A stretch of DNA of 64,000 bases from JAHELQ01 sp964491915 (GCA_964491915.1 CAZBHS010000026.1:14727-78726), one strand, 5' to 3'. Counted from the first letter of the stretch, positions 50,560-60,107 are shown. The notes: generated from the letters alone by a model not told the origin. Program-made: numbers and translations.

Positions 50560-50715
50560 TTAGCTATTTTTCTGGATGAACCTGCGGATTAAGCGATCGT
50601 ACGTTGTTTCCACCTCTGACGAGAAATAGCAAGCGGGTGGTTGGTTGGCTTTGCGGGGACAAGGTTCATAGGCACAATTGCATCGTTCCAGGTTGACGCT
50701 CTTGTTACAATCCAT
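50560..50715 (-). CDS. Small Cys-rich protein, DUF6485-like, with an internal deletion
   Basis: A 51-residue protein starting at ATG 50715 (GGAG upstream) that reads MDCNKSVNLERCNCAYEPC and ends FSSEVETTYDRLIRRF. The start and end match small Cys-rich proteins I know as DUF6485, but the middle, where the family has a GxCCxC segment, is missing: PRKANQPPACYF follows directly. Five Cys remain. It lies 45 bases before the next minus-strand gene. Confidence 0.5.
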   Translation of the reverse strand: MDCNKSVNLERCNCAYEPCPRKANQPPACYFSSEVETTYDRLIRRFIQKNS

Positions 50716-50818
50716 GGTTGCTCCGCTAAGTATTATAACCAATCTTCAAATAAAAGGCCAACCATTTGTGAAAAAAATAATTAATTTATTTTTAACCGCA
50801 TATCATAATTTCGACATC

Positions 50819-51820
50819 TCAGCAAATCCGTGGTAATTGGTCTTCAATGAGTAGCGGCAACATCCTACGTCCTCCGACAGGAGTCTGCATGAACACGACA
50901 CCCTCAAACTCTCCGGTTACTTCGCCTATAATGGCCGCATCTTTTCCATATGGGAGTTCCCGCATCCGCCGAATCATAGCATCCGCTACCAATGGATCCA
51001 CTACAATCACGATTTTTCCTTCGTTGGCGGCGTACATGGGCTCGATACCCAGAATTTCACATACTCCGAGCACTTCATCTTTTACGGGGATGTCGCTCTC
51101 GATCAAACGAACCGAAAACGGCTGGTCCTCGACAATTTCGTTCAATACAGATGCGGCCCCGCCGCGGGTGGCGTCTCGCATAAAACGAATTTTGCCGGGA
51201 AATGAAGACATCAATGGTTGAATGAGAAGGTTCAACGGCGCACAATCGGTTTGTAAGCCCTCGGTAAACGTTAGACCATTACGCTCAGCCATGACGGCAA
51301 TGCCATGGTCGCCAAGCGTTCCATTCACGATGATTTTATCGCCCACCTGGATGTCTTGACGTTGTAAAGGTTGAATCAACACTCCGATTCCCGAGGTATT
51401 GATGAACACTTTGTCGCCTTTCCCTTTTTCCACAACCTTGGTGTCCCCGGTCACAATTTTCACCCCCGCCTTGTCCGCCGCAGCGCGCATCGCTTCCAGT
51501 ACACGTTTCAAATCACTCAACGGCAGCCCCTCTTCTAGAATCAGGCCGCATGAGAGATAGCGAGGTATCGCCCCCATCACCGCCAGGTCATTGACGGTTC
51601 CATTTATTGCCAGATCACCGATACTCCCGCCGGGGAAAAAGATAGGAGTGATGGTGTAAGAGTCAGTGGTGAAGACAATTTTTTCACCTTCCATTGGTAG
51701 AACTGCCGAATCATCTAATTGAAGGCCGCCGGAATCCAACGTCTCTTTGATAACCTTACGAATCAACTGGTTCATCAATTTGCCGCCGCTACCGTGGCCG
51801 GGTAATATTGTTTCCTGCAT
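50819..51820 (-). CDS. hypE: HypE, [NiFe]-hydrogenase cyanide-ligand synthesis
   Basis: Dehydrates a carbamoyl group on its C-terminal Cys to thiocyanate, giving the cyanide ligands of [NiFe] hydrogenase. About 333 residues beginning MQETILPGHGSGGKLM and ending in PRIC, the conserved active tail. ATP-binding DDSAVLP and GDLAINGTVNDLAVMG are present. I start at ATG 51820; an upstream extension of 22 residues overlaps hypD and is not family-like. It directly follows hypD. No [NiFe] structural genes are in the window. Confidence 0.95.
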   Translation of the reverse strand: MQETILPGHGSGGKLMNQLIRKVIKETLDSGGLQLDDSAVLPMEGEKIVFTTDSYTITPIFFPGGSIGDLAINGTVNDLAVMGAIPRYLSCGLILEEGLPLSDLKRVLEAMRAAADKAGVKIVTGDTKVVEKGKGDKVFINTSGIGVLIQPLQRQDIQVGDKIIVNGTLGDHGIAVMAERNGLTFTEGLQTDCAPLNLLIQPLMSSFPGKIRFMRDATRGGAASVLNEIVEDQPFSVRLIESDIPVKDEVLGVCEILGIEPMYAANEGKIVIVVDPLVADAMIRRMRELPYGKDAAIIGEVTGEFEGVVFMQTPVGGRRMLPLLIEDQLPRIC

Positions 51821-51821
51821 G

Positions 51822-52889
51822 TTAAAACCCCTTGTATTTATAAAATGCCGCGCACGATCCTTCTGTGGAAACCATACATGCCCCAACCGGTGTTTGCGGA
51901 GTGCACGCTTTGCCGAACAGGGGGCATTCCAACGGAGAGATGACTCCGCGAAGCACCTCGCCGCAGCGGCACCCTTTCGCCTCTTTCAAGGGGGGCATTT
52001 TCACCGGGAACTTCATTTGAGCATCATATGCTTCATATTCCTTACGGATCTTCAACCCGCTGCCGGGAATGGGTCCAATACCGCGCCATTTGGCTTCATG
52101 AAGTTCGAAAATTTCTGCCATCACCTCCTGGGCCCTGGTATTACCTTCTTCGGTAACAGCCTGGGTATATTCGTTCATGATGACAGGCTGCTGTTTTTCT
52201 ATTAAATCCAGGAGCAAGAGTGTGCCCATCAGCAAATCACGGTTTCCGAAACCGGCGATCACACAGGGTTTGCCGAAAGTATCGGCAATGAACCGCCAGG
52301 TTTTTATGCCGGTGATGACACTCACATGGCCCGGTAGGATGAAGCCGTCGATTTTGACCTCCTCCGCTTGCAACAGGGCGTGCACCGCCGGTGGAGTCAA
52401 TTTGTTGCCGGCCAGTATCGAGAAATTATCAATCCCTTCAAGTTTTGCCTGCTTGACCGCCACCGCTTCAGTGGGGACTGTGGTTTCAAAGCCGACACTC
52501 AAAAAAACCACTTCCCGGTCTTTGTTTTGCCGGGCGATGGACAGCGCGTCCATCGGGGAATAGACAATGCGAACATCCACCCCTTCGGCCTTTTCTTTCA
52601 GCAAAGAGGTGTAAGACGACGGCACCCGCATCATATCGCCGAAGGTGGTGATGATGGCTCGATGCCGGCGGGCGATTTCCACAGCCCGGTCAAGGTAATC
52701 ATTGGGGGTCACGCACACCGGGCATCCGGGACCATCCACCAATGTCAGACGCGGCGGAAAGATATCCTTGACTCCGGATCGGAAAAATTCAGTTGTGTGG
52801 GTTCCGCACACCTCCATGATATTGACATCCCGCCCCAGCGGGAAAGTCTTTAACTTATCGGCATATTTTTCTAAATCCTGATTGCTCAT
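51822..52889 (-). CDS. hypD: HypD, [NiFe]-hydrogenase maturation scaffold
   Basis: A 355-residue iron-sulfur protein that holds the Fe(CN)2CO unit with HypC. Motifs: MEVCGTHTTEF, DGPGCPVCVTP, GFETTVPTEAVAV, and C-terminal cluster cysteines CRCGEVLRG, ECPLFGKACTP and GACMVSTEG. It is followed by hypE with one base between and is divergent from the L,D-transpeptidase gene. Confidence 0.95.
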   Translation of the reverse strand: MSNQDLEKYADKLKTFPLGRDVNIMEVCGTHTTEFFRSGVKDIFPPRLTLVDGPGCPVCVTPNDYLDRAVEIARRHRAIITTFGDMMRVPSSYTSLLKEKAEGVDVRIVYSPMDALSIARQNKDREVVFLSVGFETTVPTEAVAVKQAKLEGIDNFSILAGNKLTPPAVHALLQAEEVKIDGFILPGHVSVITGIKTWRFIADTFGKPCVIAGFGNRDLLMGTLLLLDLIEKQQPVIMNEYTQAVTEEGNTRAQEVMAEIFELHEAKWRGIGPIPGSGLKIRKEYEAYDAQMKFPVKMPPLKEAKGCRCGEVLRGVISPLECPLFGKACTPQTPVGACMVSTEGSCAAFYKYKGF

Positions 52890-52995
52890 GGTCCAGTTCA
52901 GCTCCTATTGCGCACAATTAAACCCCATTATATGTAAAAAGTCGCCATTAATCAACTTTCTTTTTTTGGTCAATGCCGGAGCCGGATATTTCCTC

Positions 52996-53023
52996 TTGAC
53001 ATTTTTCATCTGAAAAGTATATA
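52996..53023 (+). promoter_or_regulatory. Predicted sigma70-type promoter of the L,D-transpeptidase gene
   Basis: TTGACA (52996-53001), 16 bases, TATATA (53018-53023). The next strong ribosome binding site is AGGAGG at 53041. Confidence 0.6.
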
Positions 53024-53050
53024 ACTTAATGAAACCCAAAAGGAGGTAGA

Positions 53051-53236
53051 ATGTCAGACAATGAAGAAAACGAAAAATTGAAAAGCAGGCTCCAAGAAGT
53101 GTTTTTTGTATTGGAAGGAGAAAATGAAAACCAAAAAACTTTTAATCGTCACGCTCCTGATCCTTTTAGGCACAACCAGCTACGCGGACTTCAAAGGTTC
53201 CCAATTAAAGAACAAGCGGGTCCGCACCGCTTATAG
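53051..53236 (+). CDS. Possible upstream ORF overlapping the L,D-transpeptidase gene
   Basis: ATG 53051 follows AGGAGG with four bases between, the best ribosome binding site in this transcript. It encodes 61 residues beginning MSDNEENEKLKSRLQEVFF; the first 25 look protein-like and the rest is the shifted frame of the next gene. Its frame continues far past the downstream start, so it could be a coupling leader peptide or the relic of a gene. Confidence 0.3.
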   Translation: MSDNEENEKLKSRLQEVFFVLEGENENQKTFNRHAPDPFRHNQLRGLQRFPIKEQAGPHRL

Positions 53237-53873
53237 CCAGAAGGGCGAAAAGGTAAAGGAACTACTTCAAGCCCAGGGCATCGAGCCCGAAACGCTGCAC
53301 ATTTACATCCGGGCCTTCAAAAAGCAGAGGATTCTCCAGGTGTGGGGGAAAAATAAAACAGACACAACCTATAAACATATAATATCCTATCCATTTTGCT
53401 GGACCTCCGGGGTGTTGGGCCCCAAACGCAAGCAAGGGGATTTGCAAATCCCAGAAGGATTTTACCATATCGACCGCTTCAATCCCTGGAGCAATTTTTA
53501 TTTGTCATTGGGGATCAATTACCCCAACCAATCGGACAGGATTCTTGGAAACAAACGGGATCCGGGGGGCGATATCTTCATCCACGGCGCTTGCGTCACC
53601 ATCGGGTGCATCCCCATTACCGACAACAAGATAAAGGAATTATATATTTTAGCGGTGGAGGCCCGCAACAATGGGCAACGCCGCATTCCGGTCCACATCT
53701 TCCCCTCGAAACTCACTGCCCGGGAAATGAAAAATCTGGCATGGATGTATTCGAAAGAAAAGGCTCTGGTGAACTTTTGGACCACTATCAAAGAGGGCTA
53801 CGATTACTTCGAGACCCACAAGCGGCTCCCCCGGGTATCGATCCTCCCTGGGGGCGGTTATAAGTTCCAATAA
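53124..53873 (+). CDS. L,D-transpeptidase (YkuD-domain) family protein
   Basis: A secreted peptidoglycan enzyme of 249 residues. Signal peptide MKTKKLLIVTLLILLGTTSYA; catalytic block HGACVTIGC near residues 160-168 carries the His and Cys of the YkuD fold. Such enzymes form 3-3 cross-links or attach proteins to peptidoglycan. I start at ATG 53124 with GGAG five bases upstream; this gives a proper signal peptide. It converges with the small minus-strand gene ending at 53876. Confidence 0.85.
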   Translation: MKTKKLLIVTLLILLGTTSYADFKGSQLKNKRVRTAYSQKGEKVKELLQAQGIEPETLHIYIRAFKKQRILQVWGKNKTDTTYKHIISYPFCWTSGVLGPKRKQGDLQIPEGFYHIDRFNPWSNFYLSLGINYPNQSDRILGNKRDPGGDIFIHGACVTIGCIPITDNKIKELYILAVEARNNGQRRIPVHIFPSKLTAREMKNLAWMYSKEKALVNFWTTIKEGYDYFETHKRLPRVSILPGGGYKFQ

Positions 53874-53875
53874 TA

Positions 53876-54068
53876 TTATTCGCTCCCAGCCAGGGCGGCT
53901 TTTAGTTGCTGAAGAATTTTTTCCGCCTCTTCCCTGGTGAAGTTACCGGTGACAAGGGCATTTTTCGTGATTTTCGCCCGGATCACCCCCCTGAATTTCC
54001 TCCAACCGCGCTTCCATCACGTCTATGGTTGAAATCACAGGTTCCGACTTCAAAACAAAATCGTCCAC
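53876..54068 (-). pseudogene. Small frameshifted gene (63 codons if repaired), unknown
   Basis: From GTG 54068 the frame reads DDFVLKSEPVISTIDVMEA, then RLEEIQG. After a run of six C (53986-53991, plus strand) the sense continues one frame over as VIRAKITKNALVTGNFTREEA and ends AALAGSE at 53876. Removing one base of the run gives one continuous 63-residue protein whose start overlaps the end of the DUF2278 gene. A sequencing error in the homopolymer is equally possible. Confidence 0.5.
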
Positions 54069-55045
54069 CCGGACTTCGCGGCCTGCTCCGCGGTATAGGT
54101 GACCCCATCCATCTTAAACCCCTCCTTGTCAAGGAGGGAGATAATCCCACCTTTATTGGACAACAGACAATTCTCACCCGAAAGTCTTACCTGCAAGAAC
54201 TGCCCGGCTTCGATCAATCCGTCTTGAATCACCTCTTTTCGTTTTAGCCGGTCGGCGATCATCCAACCGCCGACATCGATGACCTGGTCGCTGATGTTGA
54301 CTAACGTGACCAGTTCATTTCCCGCCTCGACGGATCCATGGGGATTGACAAGAGCGGCGGCGATATATACAGCGCCCTCCTGCGGGATAACCTCCGCCAA
54401 CCGGTGGCCGGTCCAATCGTCAGTGTGGAACGACTGGGATTGAAACGCCAGAAAAAAAGCGGCGAAACGATCTTCCGAAGGATAATAAAAAACCAGCCCC
54501 CCGTCTTGCCAGACTCCGTCGTCCTGCTTCCATTGCTCCACGTTCCCCTGATTCATGTGAACATTATGGATACCATGGCCAGGCTTGAAACCGAAGTAAC
54601 TGTCTTTTTTGTTTTCAGGCCCCCAGGGCTCCCCAAATGCATAGATCACGGCGTCCGGTTCATCGATGGCCTTGAGTATGAAATAATCCAGCCGTTCATT
54701 TAGATCGTTGTCCGGCCCCGGCAAGTCATGGGGCAACACCTCCATGTGCTGAGGATTGAACAGATTGCCGCGGATATAGTCAAGAGCCAAACCGCCGGCC
54801 TCGCTATCCAATACAGTAAATCCCAGAGGCAGTCGTCTCAACTCTTCCACCAATGGATGCTCAAACTCATCCAATATAATATACTTCAATTCCGAAGGAT
54901 ACACTTTGGATTTTACGTTTACCGCCACCCTATAATCCAGTTGTTCGTCGATGACGTGAATCTGGTAATGGGGGTTCGCTTGATACCTCCCCCACAAACG
55001 ATCGACGACATTCCCCTTTAAAACACCATATTGATCCAATGGCAT
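54050..55045 (-). CDS. DUF2278 protein with C-terminal lamin-tail domain
   Basis: A 331-residue protein. Residues 1-210 match DUF2278/YukJ (MPLDQYGVLKGNVVDR, HYQIHVIDEQLDYRVAVNV, GIHNVHMNQG). Residues 225-331 form a lamin-tail domain (VTLVNISDQVIDVGGWMIAD, LSNKGGIISLLD, SGWTILF). This combination is known in bacteria. Enzymatic function unknown. No signal peptide is visible, so it is probably cytoplasmic. Confidence 0.85.
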   Translation of the reverse strand: MPLDQYGVLKGNVVDRLWGRYQANPHYQIHVIDEQLDYRVAVNVKSKVYPSELKYIILDEFEHPLVEELRRLPLGFTVLDSEAGGLALDYIRGNLFNPQHMEVLPHDLPGPDNDLNERLDYFILKAIDEPDAVIYAFGEPWGPENKKDSYFGFKPGHGIHNVHMNQGNVEQWKQDDGVWQDGGLVFYYPSEDRFAAFFLAFQSQSFHTDDWTGHRLAEVIPQEGAVYIAAALVNPHGSVEAGNELVTLVNISDQVIDVGGWMIADRLKRKEVIQDGLIEAGQFLQVRLSGENCLLSNKGGIISLLDKEGFKMDGVTYTAEQAAKSGWTILF

Positions 55046-55185
55046 CTCGCACCTCCACTATAAATATATATCTTTTACCTTTCCAGAGATGCTATTGTTA
55101 TGGTATCCATTCCCTATTTTTTCAACTTTAGACTTTAATAACTGTCCCCAATAAAATCCCCCGGATCCTTCTTAAATTTAAATAC

Positions 55186-56202
55186 TCATTCCTCTTTTTC
55201 GGCCGAATCGTCGCCTCCGGCGATTTTCAAATTACTTGTAACCTTTTCCAGGGCGCTGATAAATAGGCGTTCGGAAAAACCGGCGGCAATACCGAGGGAT
55301 AGGAATATAGGGAAATTTTCATTTATATTTTTCGCCAGGTCATCAATCGGCATCCATTGCACCAACACATAGACAACGAACGAACCGGCGGCTCCCAATA
55401 ACATACGCAGCACTGTATGGGTCTTTATGAGCCCGCAATTGGAAAAATTAATGGCCTTTTCCCGCGCTTTGAGAAACGCGCTCAAGCCGCCGCCGAAAAA
55501 TCCCAGGAGCGCGATAGCGACGTAACGGAACGGCCCTTTGGCTCCAAACAGATCAGGATAGAAGAAGTAAGTCTCCGCCACAATGATGGCAATCACCAAA
55601 CTGGTAAACAGGCAAAATCCGATGAATCTCCAGAGCGATTGCTTCAGCGACACAATGCGGTTCCTGGAGTTCCACTTCTGCGCTTCTCCCAGTTGTTGGC
55701 GGTAGAGGTCGTGTCTGTCCAACGACTGGGTTTCGGGTTGTTCCGCCGGTTGCTCTTTTTCTTTTTCTTTTTCTTTTTCTTTATCTTTATCTTCCTTTTT
55801 GGAGAGGCGACATCGCAGCCGGAACGTCACAGCGGGCAAATCCCTTTCGTCCACCACCCGCGGCAGAAGAGTGGTGGCAAGGTTCACATAGGACCAGGCC
55901 TGGGCGAAATCCCGTTCATACCTGGCCAGTTGGAGATAGGAGCGGATCATTGCCAATGCGGAGATAAAAGAGCCGCTCACCGTCCCTTCAGAGGGCATGC
56001 TTTCCTGCGCCAAATCGGCAAAACCATTGACCATCAACCAATCATGAGCGATTTCAGTCCTAGGCCCCCGGCTAAATACTTTCAGTCCCAATCGCGTCAA
56101 ACGACGGAACCAACCGATGTTTTTCTGAACATTGGCGAACGATTCCGCCTGAATCCGGCGCAACACATCCAATGCTTCCGAAGCTGGTATCTCCTTCATC
56201 AC
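55186..56202 (-). CDS. Membrane protein with charged linker, unknown
   Basis: A 338-residue protein. The N-terminal half is helical and soluble, a KEDKDKEKEKEKEKEQP linker lies near residue 140, and four membrane segments follow (SLVIAIIVAETYFFY, YVAIALLGFFGGGLSAF, GAAGSFVVYVLVQWM, FLSLGIAAGFSERLF). It overlaps the upstream gene by four bases (ATGA), so the two work together. No family recognised. Confidence 0.6.
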   Translation of the reverse strand: MMKEIPASEALDVLRRIQAESFANVQKNIGWFRRLTRLGLKVFSRGPRTEIAHDWLMVNGFADLAQESMPSEGTVSGSFISALAMIRSYLQLARYERDFAQAWSYVNLATTLLPRVVDERDLPAVTFRLRCRLSKKEDKDKEKEKEKEKEQPAEQPETQSLDRHDLYRQQLGEAQKWNSRNRIVSLKQSLWRFIGFCLFTSLVIAIIVAETYFFYPDLFGAKGPFRYVAIALLGFFGGGLSAFLKAREKAINFSNCGLIKTHTVLRMLLGAAGSFVVYVLVQWMPIDDLAKNINENFPIFLSLGIAAGFSERLFISALEKVTSNLKIAGGDDSAEKEE

Positions 56203-57170
56203 TTACCCCCTTCTTTTCCGGGGGCATGCCCCGGCCGCTGTACAGCGCCGTGCATAGAGGTCAGTTTTTTCAGCATATCAAACCAAAACGGCGCCCCCAT
56301 AGAGATTGCTAGAATTGTAATCAACAATCCAATAATCTTATTGAGCCATTGCCAAAAATCAACCGGCAATCCCTGATTATAGACATCGGTTTTCCCTTGC
56401 AAACGCCAACCAATGGGAAGTCCGGTGCTTTCCAATTCGCTTCTCACCTGGGACACCATGGTGATAGGAGTGTCAGTCTCTTTCTTTATCTCGATCCCCC
56501 CCGCCCGCTCTCTGGCGGTGGCAACCACAGTGGCCCTGAGAAGATCATATTTATAAAGGCTGCGGGCAATCATAATGGTATCGACATTCAATGCGCCGAC
56601 AATAAAAACAGTGAGAAAAAAAATAATCACCCTGGTATTGCGTTTGTACCAAATGGAAAGTTGCTCCATCTTGTTATCGAACCAGGCTTCGATCGACAGC
56701 CGGAACTCCCTTAACACCCCTTCGGATTTTTGGGTTTCTGATTTAATAGCGTTCAAGAATCCTTTCAATGTTTTCTTTACATCAGGTACGGCAATTTTGT
56801 CTATCGTCGCTTCCAATTCAGCCAGGCTCAAATGGGCGCCGTTTTCGCCGGACAATGTGTCCATCAACGCCAGATAAAAATGATATGGGTCTATATAAGT
56901 GGGTTTCTTGATTCTAACTTTTTTAGATAAAAAACTGGTCAGTTTTTTCCACAAACCTGATTGGGCGGCTCCATGCAGCAGCGGGTGTTCATATAATTTG
57001 TCCCCCATCTCCCGGCCGCCCACAAGGTCGAAGATCCCCTCTTCCAATGTCTTGGCCCGCAATGAAAAAAATCTGGAAATAAGTTCCTTGAGGCTGGAGC
57101 TCATCAAACTGAAAATCAGGTATACAAAAACCAATCCAATAGCGACCTCTAAAATTTCTGAACCGAACAT
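56199..57170 (-). CDS. Membrane protein, partner of the downstream membrane gene, unknown
   Basis: A 323-residue protein with an N-terminal membrane segment (ILEVAIGLVFVYLIFSLMS), a soluble middle, and two C-terminal segments (RVIIFFLTVFIVGALNV, IIGLLITILAISMGAPFWF). I start at ATG 57170, preceded by GAGGAGG; an earlier start lacks a binding site. It is the first gene of a two-gene operon with 55186-56202. Confidence 0.6.
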   Translation of the reverse strand: MFGSEILEVAIGLVFVYLIFSLMSSSLKELISRFFSLRAKTLEEGIFDLVGGREMGDKLYEHPLLHGAAQSGLWKKLTSFLSKKVRIKKPTYIDPYHFYLALMDTLSGENGAHLSLAELEATIDKIAVPDVKKTLKGFLNAIKSETQKSEGVLREFRLSIEAWFDNKMEQLSIWYKRNTRVIIFFLTVFIVGALNVDTIMIARSLYKYDLLRATVVATARERAGGIEIKKETDTPITMVSQVRSELESTGLPIGWRLQGKTDVYNQGLPVDFWQWLNKIIGLLITILAISMGAPFWFDMLKKLTSMHGAVQRPGHAPGKEGGK

Positions 57171-57261
57171 GAGACCTCCTCTTAAAAAGAATATATCACT
57201 ACCACTATAATACAACATATCCCTATTTTTTTTCACTGAAAAAATTTCAAAAAAAAACTTT

Positions 57262-58830
57262 TTATTTGATCCGGTTATAAACGATATGCCCGCCGACCAC
57301 AGTCATGTCAACATTCACCGCCGGGAGGTCCTCGGAGGCGACGGAAAAGATATCCCGGTCCAATACCGCCATATCGGCAGCCTTTCCAATTTCCAGCGAT
57401 CCTTTGACGTTTTCCTGAAATTCCGCGAACGCGGAGGTTAATGTATAGGCCTCGACAGCCTGTTCCAAACTCAATCCCTCTTCGGGAAACCAGCCGTTGC
57501 GGGCGACCGCCGCGTAAATACTCAGCAAAGGGTTCAGAGGAGCCACAGCCCAATCGGTCCCTAAAATCACTTTTATCCCGTGCCGGAGAAACGACCGGAC
57601 CGGATGGGCAAAGCGTTCACGCTCGCCGATGCGCCGCCCCAACCAGCGTTGATCGTCCAGGCAATGTATCGGTTGCAAGGACGCAATCACCCCCAGTCGC
57701 CGGAACCGCTCGAAATCAGCCGGATCCATCAATTGGGCATGCTCGATCCGATGACGGGAATCCCGTTTGCCGTTGAGGGCCAACGCTTTCTCAAACGCGT
57801 CCAATACAACAGAGACAGCCCGGTCTCCCAAAGCGTGAACCGCCAATTGCAGCCCCGCGTTGTCGGCGTCGATAATTAGACTCTCCACCTCTTTTACTGG
57901 ATAAATGGCAATCCCCGACGATTGAGGGTCGTGGGTATAGGGCTCGCTCAACCAGGCTGTTCCTGCCCCAAGGGAACCGTCAACAAACATTTTAACCGTC
58001 CCCATGCGCAGCATCGGATTTCCAAAAGGCGGGCGAATGCCCAGCCGCCGGAGGGATTCCAATTCCCCCACCGGGCACCAGCGGTTAATCCGTACAGTCA
58101 AGGACTTTTCTTTCAACAATTCCTGATAAACAGCGAAATCATCTTTGGAAGAGAAATCGCCGATGCTCGTAATCCCCATTGACGCCGCATGCGCCATCGC
58201 TTGTTTGACCGCCGCCATTTTTTGCCGGCGATCCGGCGCTGGAATCACCTGCTTCACCAAATCCATTGCCGTGTCTTTTAAAATACCTGTGGGCTCTCCA
58301 GTGACAGGATCCCGTTCAATCTCGCCGCCATCAGGGTCTGGAGTTGCCGGGCCAATACCCGCAATTTTTAACGCCAGGCTATTGGCCAGAGCGATGTGAA
58401 TATCGATTCTGTGGACAAACACCGGATGATGCGGAGTGAATTGATCAATCAAATCACGGTGAGGAAATTTATGGGACGACCATGTTTCATGGTCCCAATT
58501 GCCGCCGGTAATCCATGCCCATCGAGGCAAACCGGAAGCAAAATCACGAACCCTGCGGCTGAATTCCGCCTCGTCCTCCGCGTCACGCAAGTCGATACCC
58601 AACAAATAAGCGCCGCCATCGGCGAAGTGGACATGGGAGTCATGAAATCCAGGCAACAACGAACGCCCCTCGAGGTCGATCACCTGTGCCCCGCTCGACT
58701 GTAACGGCTCAATCTCCCGGTCCGAACCAACCGCCTCGATTCGCCCATCACGGACCGCAAGAGCCGTTGCCCGGGGTAGCCTCTGATTCAACGTAAAAAT
58801 AGTGCCGTTCTTAAAAATCAAATCGCTCAT
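57262..58830 (-). CDS. Amidohydrolase family protein (YtcJ-like)
   Basis: A 522-residue metal-dependent hydrolase of the amidohydrolase-3 type. Metal ligands GFHDSHVHF near 64-72, HRIEHAQL near 352, and Asp in GTDWAVAPLNPL near 433. The N-terminal beta segment (MSDLIFKNGTIFTLN) and the C-terminal return strand are present. Substrate unknown; cytoplasmic. Confidence 0.9.
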   Translation of the reverse strand: MSDLIFKNGTIFTLNQRLPRATALAVRDGRIEAVGSDREIEPLQSSGAQVIDLEGRSLLPGFHDSHVHFADGGAYLLGIDLRDAEDEAEFSRRVRDFASGLPRWAWITGGNWDHETWSSHKFPHRDLIDQFTPHHPVFVHRIDIHIALANSLALKIAGIGPATPDPDGGEIERDPVTGEPTGILKDTAMDLVKQVIPAPDRRQKMAAVKQAMAHAASMGITSIGDFSSKDDFAVYQELLKEKSLTVRINRWCPVGELESLRRLGIRPPFGNPMLRMGTVKMFVDGSLGAGTAWLSEPYTHDPQSSGIAIYPVKEVESLIIDADNAGLQLAVHALGDRAVSVVLDAFEKALALNGKRDSRHRIEHAQLMDPADFERFRRLGVIASLQPIHCLDDQRWLGRRIGERERFAHPVRSFLRHGIKVILGTDWAVAPLNPLLSIYAAVARNGWFPEEGLSLEQAVEAYTLTSAFAEFQENVKGSLEIGKAADMAVLDRDIFSVASEDLPAVNVDMTVVGGHIVYNRIK

Positions 58831-58865
58831 ATTATAACCGTCTCTATGGACTCTATTTAAAAATC

Positions 58866-60107
58866 TTAATTGTAAATCAACGCAACAATGAAATAGTTTC
58901 CCATCATCCGGTGCTTGAGGGGATAAAAAACGCCGGCGCCAATCTTATTGTACTTTTTGAGCATAATAAAATTATCTATGCTACTGGGGAGGTACGCCAG
59001 ATTATTGGTTTTGTAGATAAAAACGCCGGTCAATCCCAAATCGTTAAATGCGATCGTTTCATCACCGGGAACCAAATATCTTCTCCGGGCAATGTCCATC
59101 GCCAGATTGCTGAGTTCCTCGTCCAATTTCATCGTTTTTTTGTCAAGAGTATTGCGGGCGGTATTGACCTCCCCCATGACGATATTCGCCAGCTCAGATA
59201 CTGATAGCTCAAAGTATTTGTCGCCAAAAAAGAGAACCGACACAGCGTAAGCTCCGCCGGGATATTCATCGTTTCTCCCCAGCCTCACCCCAAGGCTGAC
59301 ACTATTGACTCTGATTTTGCGTATCTCGTTTTGGATCGCTTCCAGCGCCTCGTCCAGATCCGGTGACAGGATCGAAAGCAACCGGAATTCGCCCCATTCC
59401 TCCGGCGCATTTTCTACAAATGTGTTTAGATCCTCCCCCGCCAATTTGCCCCGAGACACATCATGGGTCATGGGTTGCATCTCCGCCAACGAGATCAAGG
59501 GGTATCTATATTCCTTAAAAAACCAATCCTGCAAATCCCCCACAAGACGTTTTTCCACCTCTTCCGCCGGTTTCGGAGAGAATAACCTCGCAAAATCCTG
59601 GGTCACATAATAATCTTCACCGTTTCTAACGACATTGATACCGCAATGGGTAAATCCCGAATCCAGAATATTGTCGCGGTGCTGGGGACTGCCCATCAGC
59701 TCGTCATGAATGATTTTCGCCACATAGGTCTCGCTGAACGCCACATTTTCCCCATAACTGATAAAATAAATCCCCTCTTTCCGCATGCGAATAGGAAGGG
59801 TTTCATACCCTGAAAAACGATGACTCAGCTTTTTCTCAGCGGCCATTTTCAACGAATGACCATGCGCCACCCGCTCCAAAAGCGTATCCGGCTCCAAAGC
59901 CTTCAATCCCCGCTCCACTCTGGCCTGATTCATCAACTCGAACAATTCCCGCGCAACCCGCTCCGGCCTCTCCAATTCACTTACAGTCACCGGCCGTCCA
60001 AACACCCCGGTTCCAACCGCTAACAAAAGAGCCAGCCCCAACCCAAACAATTTCAAATTCAATCTCACACGCATCCCATATAATACCATATTTTCATATC
60101 TCTTCAA
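58866..60107 (-). CDS. Secreted CAP-domain protein
   Basis: A 413-residue protein. A signal peptide (LFGLGLALLLAVGTGVFG) lies after 17 extra residues, so the real start may be ATG 60074 rather than 60107; neither has a strong ribosome binding site. The CAP domain (LFELMNQARVERGLKAL, AHGHSLKMA, GENVAFSETYVAKIIHDELMGSPQHRDNIL, DYYVTQDFA) spans about 50-175 and keeps the His and Glu typical of the fold. The last 230 residues are unassigned. Confidence 0.8.
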   Translation of the reverse strand: MKRYENMVLYGMRVRLNLKLFGLGLALLLAVGTGVFGRPVTVSELERPERVARELFELMNQARVERGLKALEPDTLLERVAHGHSLKMAAEKKLSHRFSGYETLPIRMRKEGIYFISYGENVAFSETYVAKIIHDELMGSPQHRDNILDSGFTHCGINVVRNGEDYYVTQDFARLFSPKPAEEVEKRLVGDLQDWFFKEYRYPLISLAEMQPMTHDVSRGKLAGEDLNTFVENAPEEWGEFRLLSILSPDLDEALEAIQNEIRKIRVNSVSLGVRLGRNDEYPGGAYAVSVLFFGDKYFELSVSELANIVMGEVNTARNTLDKKTMKLDEELSNLAMDIARRRYLVPGDETIAFNDLGLTGVFIYKTNNLAYLPSSIDNFIMLKKYNKIGAGVFYPLKHRMMGNYFIVALIYN

